From Hydractinia symbiolongicarpus (Eukaryota; Cnidaria; Hydrozoa; Anthoathecata; Hydractiniidae): a stretch of DNA of 64,000 nucleotides. The notes beneath the pieces were generated by a model. It did not search any database and had not been told where the DNA came from. It saw only the letters and a program-made list of their open reading frames with translations. Shown one piece after another: positions 60,501-64,000 of this stretch; position 1 is the stretch's first letter; each line of letters opens with the position of its first letter. The stretch covers positions 3,658,001 to 3,722,000 of the forward strand of contig NC_079875.1 of the NCBI RefSeq assembly GCF_029227915.1, in the 5' to 3' direction. The translations under genes and the position numbers were made by a program.

Positions 60501-62169
60501 AGATGTATATATGTATGACGTACAGTCTTCAATTTAAATATTATGTTTTAAATGAAAACTGGTTTTAACAAATCGTGTTGCGAAAAAAGTAAAAATTTCT
60601 AGCTTATGCAATATATAAGTCGTTTTTGCTTTAACTGGGCTATGCTTCATTTATTTTAGAGAAAATTTACTGGTGTATGGAAGGAAAAAATTAACGTAAG
60701 AAAAGAAGCAGAGGAACTTTACAAGAAACATCATGCTGTACACTTAGTAAGTGCGTTTGAGTTTGTTTGTTTGTTTGTTTTTGTTTATTCACTGTTACAC
60801 TTTTGTTGTTCACTTGTTGACGGGTGTCAACATAAATTTGCTTTAACTAAACTTTTTTTTCATTTAAAGAAAAGACGAGAAAGTAAAGCAGCGATGGAGA
60901 TAAAAAAAGAATTTCTTCAGGCTGAGAGGAGGAAAACAATTCAGAGGTTGAAGGCGTATCGGACTGTAAGTATATTCAATACTGACGAAAAGGTTGTCCT
61001 TATGGTATTTAAAAATGTTGTCACAAGTTAACTACATTATTTTTGATCAGTTTATAAGCACGAAAATCTGTAAGTAATATCTGACATAAGCAACAATTTG
61101 TTTGAGGCTAAATTTCTTCCAGTAAATGTAAGGTAAAGCAGGCCACTCTCCTTAAGATGAAGATAATCTTTTATACGCATTCATAGATCACTTCTTTTTC
61201 TTTCCTGCGATTAAATCAAATAGTTATTTGCTGAATAACTATCACGTGTTTTGAAAAAGGATAATAATGTTCCATATTGTTTGATTTTTACTAAACAACT
61301 GTTAAATTTTTTTATCAATATTAAGGCATTTTTTAGCGACTTCAGCACCAAATATCAGTACCAAATTGCTTCTAAAATTACGCGTATTATTTTTTAGTAT
61401 GAGAGAATATTTCGCTGTCTAGAAAATTTAACCTAAAAAATCTTTTACATTACTCTCTGGATGTAAAGTACAAATCTCCAGTTGAGTTGTAGATCAATTT
61501 CCTTTTTAGAAAAATCCTGACGAACCGGTCCGGGTGCCTGCACGTTACGCTCTTCCTATTAGAAGAACACGTAATCTAATGACCAAGGTTCCTTTTCGAC
61601 CTGGTGGCCCCAGTGTTGTTTTACCTGGCTCAAATATGTCATTAAGGTTTATGTCCGATGCCGAAGTTAATAAACAGAAAATAAAAGCAACCACAAGAAA
61701 TTCCGATGAAAAGGTCAATAACAAGAGAAAGTCGTCTCTAAAACTTGTAGCCGACGAATCAGATACGCCATTATTATCACCGTTGCCGCCCCCATCGATA
61801 CCAACCCCAACGATACCACCCCCGCCTCCGCCTTTGTTACCCCCACCGCCTGTGCCTCCACTACTACCACCGCCCCCTTCACTCACAGAACACCAGTCCA
61901 AAAATCAAACCAACAAAAAAGAATCCGTTTTTCCGATTCCTCCAAAGCGTGAAAATTTAGCTCTTTCACCAAAACAGCAAAACACAACATTAGACTTGTC
62001 GAGTATAATAAATGCCAGAACGAAATTAAAGAAAACAACACCGAACACATCTGACAATCGATTGAGTGATGTCACTGCAAACATGTTGATGAATGCTTTG
62101 AATAAAATGAAGAAATATACAAGTGATTCAACAGACGATGAAGATGAAGAGGATTCTAGTTTTGATTAA
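57522..62169 (+). CDS. WHAMM/JMY-like actin nucleation promoting factor
   Basis: Eight coding exons: 57522-57843, 57979-58191, 58571-58715, 59180-59424, 59740-60470, 60660-60746, 60870-60965, 61510-62169, giving 832 residues, close to human WHAMM. The N-terminus (DDWVAIRDF, then DIEVTWNDDKHF) matches the membrane-binding N-terminal domain of WHAMM/JMY. A long charged, coiled-coil-like middle (about 185-610) with an Asp run follows. The C-terminus has a poly-proline segment (about 703-736) for profilin, one WH2 motif (LDLSSIINARTKLKKT, about 774-789), an amphipathic segment (about 801-815) and an acidic end (DDEDEEDSSFD). Family role: bind actin monomers and Arp2/3 and drive branched actin on membranes during Golgi traffic or autophagy. 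Oddity: the acidic tail lacks the tryptophan usual in Arp2/3-binding acidic motifs. Confidence 0.85.
58760..59026 (-). mobile_element. tRNA-derived SINE-like element in WHAMM/JMY-like intron
   Basis: On the minus strand, cggagatggtgtagtggtag begins the element (A-box-like, 59000-59017), followed by ggtttcgagattaagtcccc (B-box-like, 58962-58981) and a unique body. The head differs from the SINE at 55759-56066, so this is a second family. Confidence 0.6.
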
Positions 62170-62170
62170 T

Positions 62171-63410
62171 TCAATTATTCACGATTATTTTCAAACATAT
62201 CTGTGAACGAGTTTTGTACTGGAAAGTGTACGTTGAGATTATTTCACGATTTTTTTTCAAGCATATCTGTGAACGAGTTTTGTACTGGAAAGTGTACGTT
62301 GAGATTATTTCACGATTATTTTCAAACATATCTGTGAACGAGTTTTGTACTGGAAAGTGAACCTTGAGATTATTTCACGATTATTTTCAAACATATCTGT
62401 GAACGAGTTTTGTACTGGAAAGTGAACCTTGAGATTATTTCACGATAATTTTCAAACATATCTGTAAACGAGTTTTGTATTGGAAAGTGAACCTTGAGAT
62501 TATTTCACGATTATTTTCAAACATATCTGTGAACAAATTTTGTACTGGAAAGTGAACCTTGAGATTATTTCACGATTATTTTCAAACATATCTGTGAACG
62601 AGTTTTGTACTGGAAAGTGAACCTTGAGATTATATCACGATTATTTTCAAACATATCTGTGAACGAGTTTTGTACTGGAAAGTGAACCTTGAGATTATTT
62701 CACGATTATTTTCAAACATATCTGTTAACGAGTTTTGTACTGGAAAGTAAACCTTGAGATTATTTCACGATTATTTTCAAACATATCTGTGAACGAGTTT
62801 TGTACTGGAAAGTGAACCTTGAGATTATTTCACGATTATTTTCAAACATATCTGTAAACGAGTTTTGTACTGGAAAGTGAACCTTGAGATTATTTCACGA
62901 TTATTTTCAAACATATCTGTGAACGAGTTTTGTACTGGAAAGTGAACCTTGAGATTATTTCACGATTATTTTCAAACATATCTGTGAACGAGTTTTGTAC
63001 TGGAAAGTGAGCCTTGAGATTATTTCACGATTATTTTCAAGCATATCTGTGAACGAGTTTTGTACTGGAAAGTGTACGTTGAGATTATTTCACGATTATT
63101 TTCAAGCATATCTGTGAACGAGTTTTGTACTGGAAAGTGTACGTTGAGATTATTTCACGATTATTTTCAAACATATCTGTGAACGAGTTTTGTACTGGAA
63201 AGTGAACCTTGAGATTATTTCACGATTATTTTCAAACATATCTGTGAACGAGTTTTGTACTGGAAAGTGTACGTTGAGATTATTTCACGATTATTTTCAA
63301 CCATATCTGTGAACGAGTTTTGTACTGGAAAGTGTACGTTGAGATTATTTCACGATTATTTTCAAGCATATCTGTGAACGAGTTTTGTACTGGAAAGTGA
63401 ACCTTGAAGC
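62171..63410. repeat. 65-bp minisatellite directly after WHAMM/JMY-like stop codon
   Basis: About 19 direct copies of a 65-bp unit (core: cacgattattttcaaacata, then tctgtgaacgagttttgtac). Two main variants exist, gtgtacgttgag and gtgaaccttgag. The first is mostly at the two ends and the second fills the middle. The array begins within a few bases of the stop codon, so it is probably transcribed as 3' UTR. Confidence 0.9.
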
Positions 63411-64000
63411 TCTCTTAGTGTTTTTTTTTTGTTTAAATTTTTTAATCGTTTAAAATTAAATTTATCAAATTATTTTTTGTCATGAATTGCGTTAAAATTA
63501 GCAAATCTTATGTATTTTTATATATTTTATATATTACCCTTTTTTTTATATTTTATATTCGCCATTTTAAAAAGGCAGTATGACTCGGGAATCGCTCCAA
63601 AAATGTTTGTGAAGAACAGTCAATGGATTCAAAGAAAGTTTACAGAAATATAGAATTACTATGTTCAAGCTCGTTTTCATTCGACTGCATTTTTCGCTAC
63701 AGCAATCTTGTTTCGAGGACTTCTTTTTTGCATTCTAATATGTGGGTAGGGCTGCGTCAGAACGCATATCAAAAAAGAAAAAAAAGCCTTGGAGACGAGA
63801 TTGGTGCTATAGCGCGAAAAGCTTAAAAGTCTCAAATTTGCTACGCGTAAAAAGAAAACACGTGGTCTTAAATATTATGATAAAAAAGTCCCATCTAATG
63901 GTAAGCTATTTAAATTTAACTTTAGTGCGCCGTAAAATTTCCCAATTTTTTACCTTTTCTCTCTGTTATATTTCTTTATAATAAACTTGAATGTTAAACT
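63411..64000. other. 3' flank after minisatellite
   Basis: AT-rich. An AATAAA at 63980-63985 could be a poly(A) signal for the WHAMM/JMY-like transcript or for another gene. Short open frames here have no domain. Confidence 0.35.

Overview
The window looks like AT-rich genomic DNA from an animal with short GT-AG introns (roughly 70-450 bp). The gene content fits a cnidarian, most likely a hydrozoan, though this is inference and not proof. The pointers are three secreted astacin metalloproteases with ShKT-type C-termini, an intronless GT31 glycosyltransferase, DAZAP1-like two-RRM proteins and a WHAMM/JMY-like actin nucleation factor. No bacterial operons, phage or CRISPR loci are present. Gene models below were joined by hand from splice sites and reading-frame phase, so coordinates are the outer limits of the coding region and exons are listed in the evidence.

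Region 1 (about 0.7-16.7 kb) is an astacin cluster. Two genes are convergent (772-3130 on +, 5365-8456 on -) and share a nearly identical last exon and 3' flank arranged as an inverted duplication. A third, more diverged paralogue lies at 13647-16662 on +. All three have eight exons with the same phases: signal peptide, propeptide ending in a furin-like basic site, catalytic domain, Thr/Ser-rich mucin-like linker encoded by a coding minisatellite, and a 12-cysteine C-terminus. A MITE-like element and a 16-bp satellite lie between the second and third genes.

Region 2 (about 16.7-32 kb) is gene-poor. It holds a 23-bp satellite, a single-exon beta-1,3-galactosyltransferase-like gene broken by one frameshift, an orphan secreted cysteine-rich protein (minus strand), a THAP-type zinc-finger exon (minus), a small secreted acidic peptide gene and a decayed DDE-type transposase tail.

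Region 3 (about 32-50.5 kb) is a head-to-head pair of DAZAP1-like RNA-binding protein genes, 32071-39997 on - and 44857-50499 on +. Their RRM exons have matching boundaries. The minus-strand gene carries two tandem 49-nt exons that look mutually exclusive and would swap the beta2-beta3 segment of RRM2. The plus-strand gene has a symmetric 36-nt cassette exon. A degenerate non-LTR retrotransposon with a PHD-like zinc knuckle sits between them.

Region 4 (about 50.5-64 kb) has a long repeat-bearing intergenic stretch, then a WHAMM/JMY-like gene (57522-62169). Its stop codon is followed at once by about 19 copies of a 65-bp minisatellite. tRNA-derived SINE-like elements lie upstream of this gene and inside one of its introns.

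The most notable items are the mutually exclusive RRM2 exons, the homogenised inverted ShKT exons in the convergent astacin pair, the loss of a core disulfide cysteine in one astacin, and the acidic tail without tryptophan in the WHAMM-like protein. I did not find a convincing wholly new multi-gene system.
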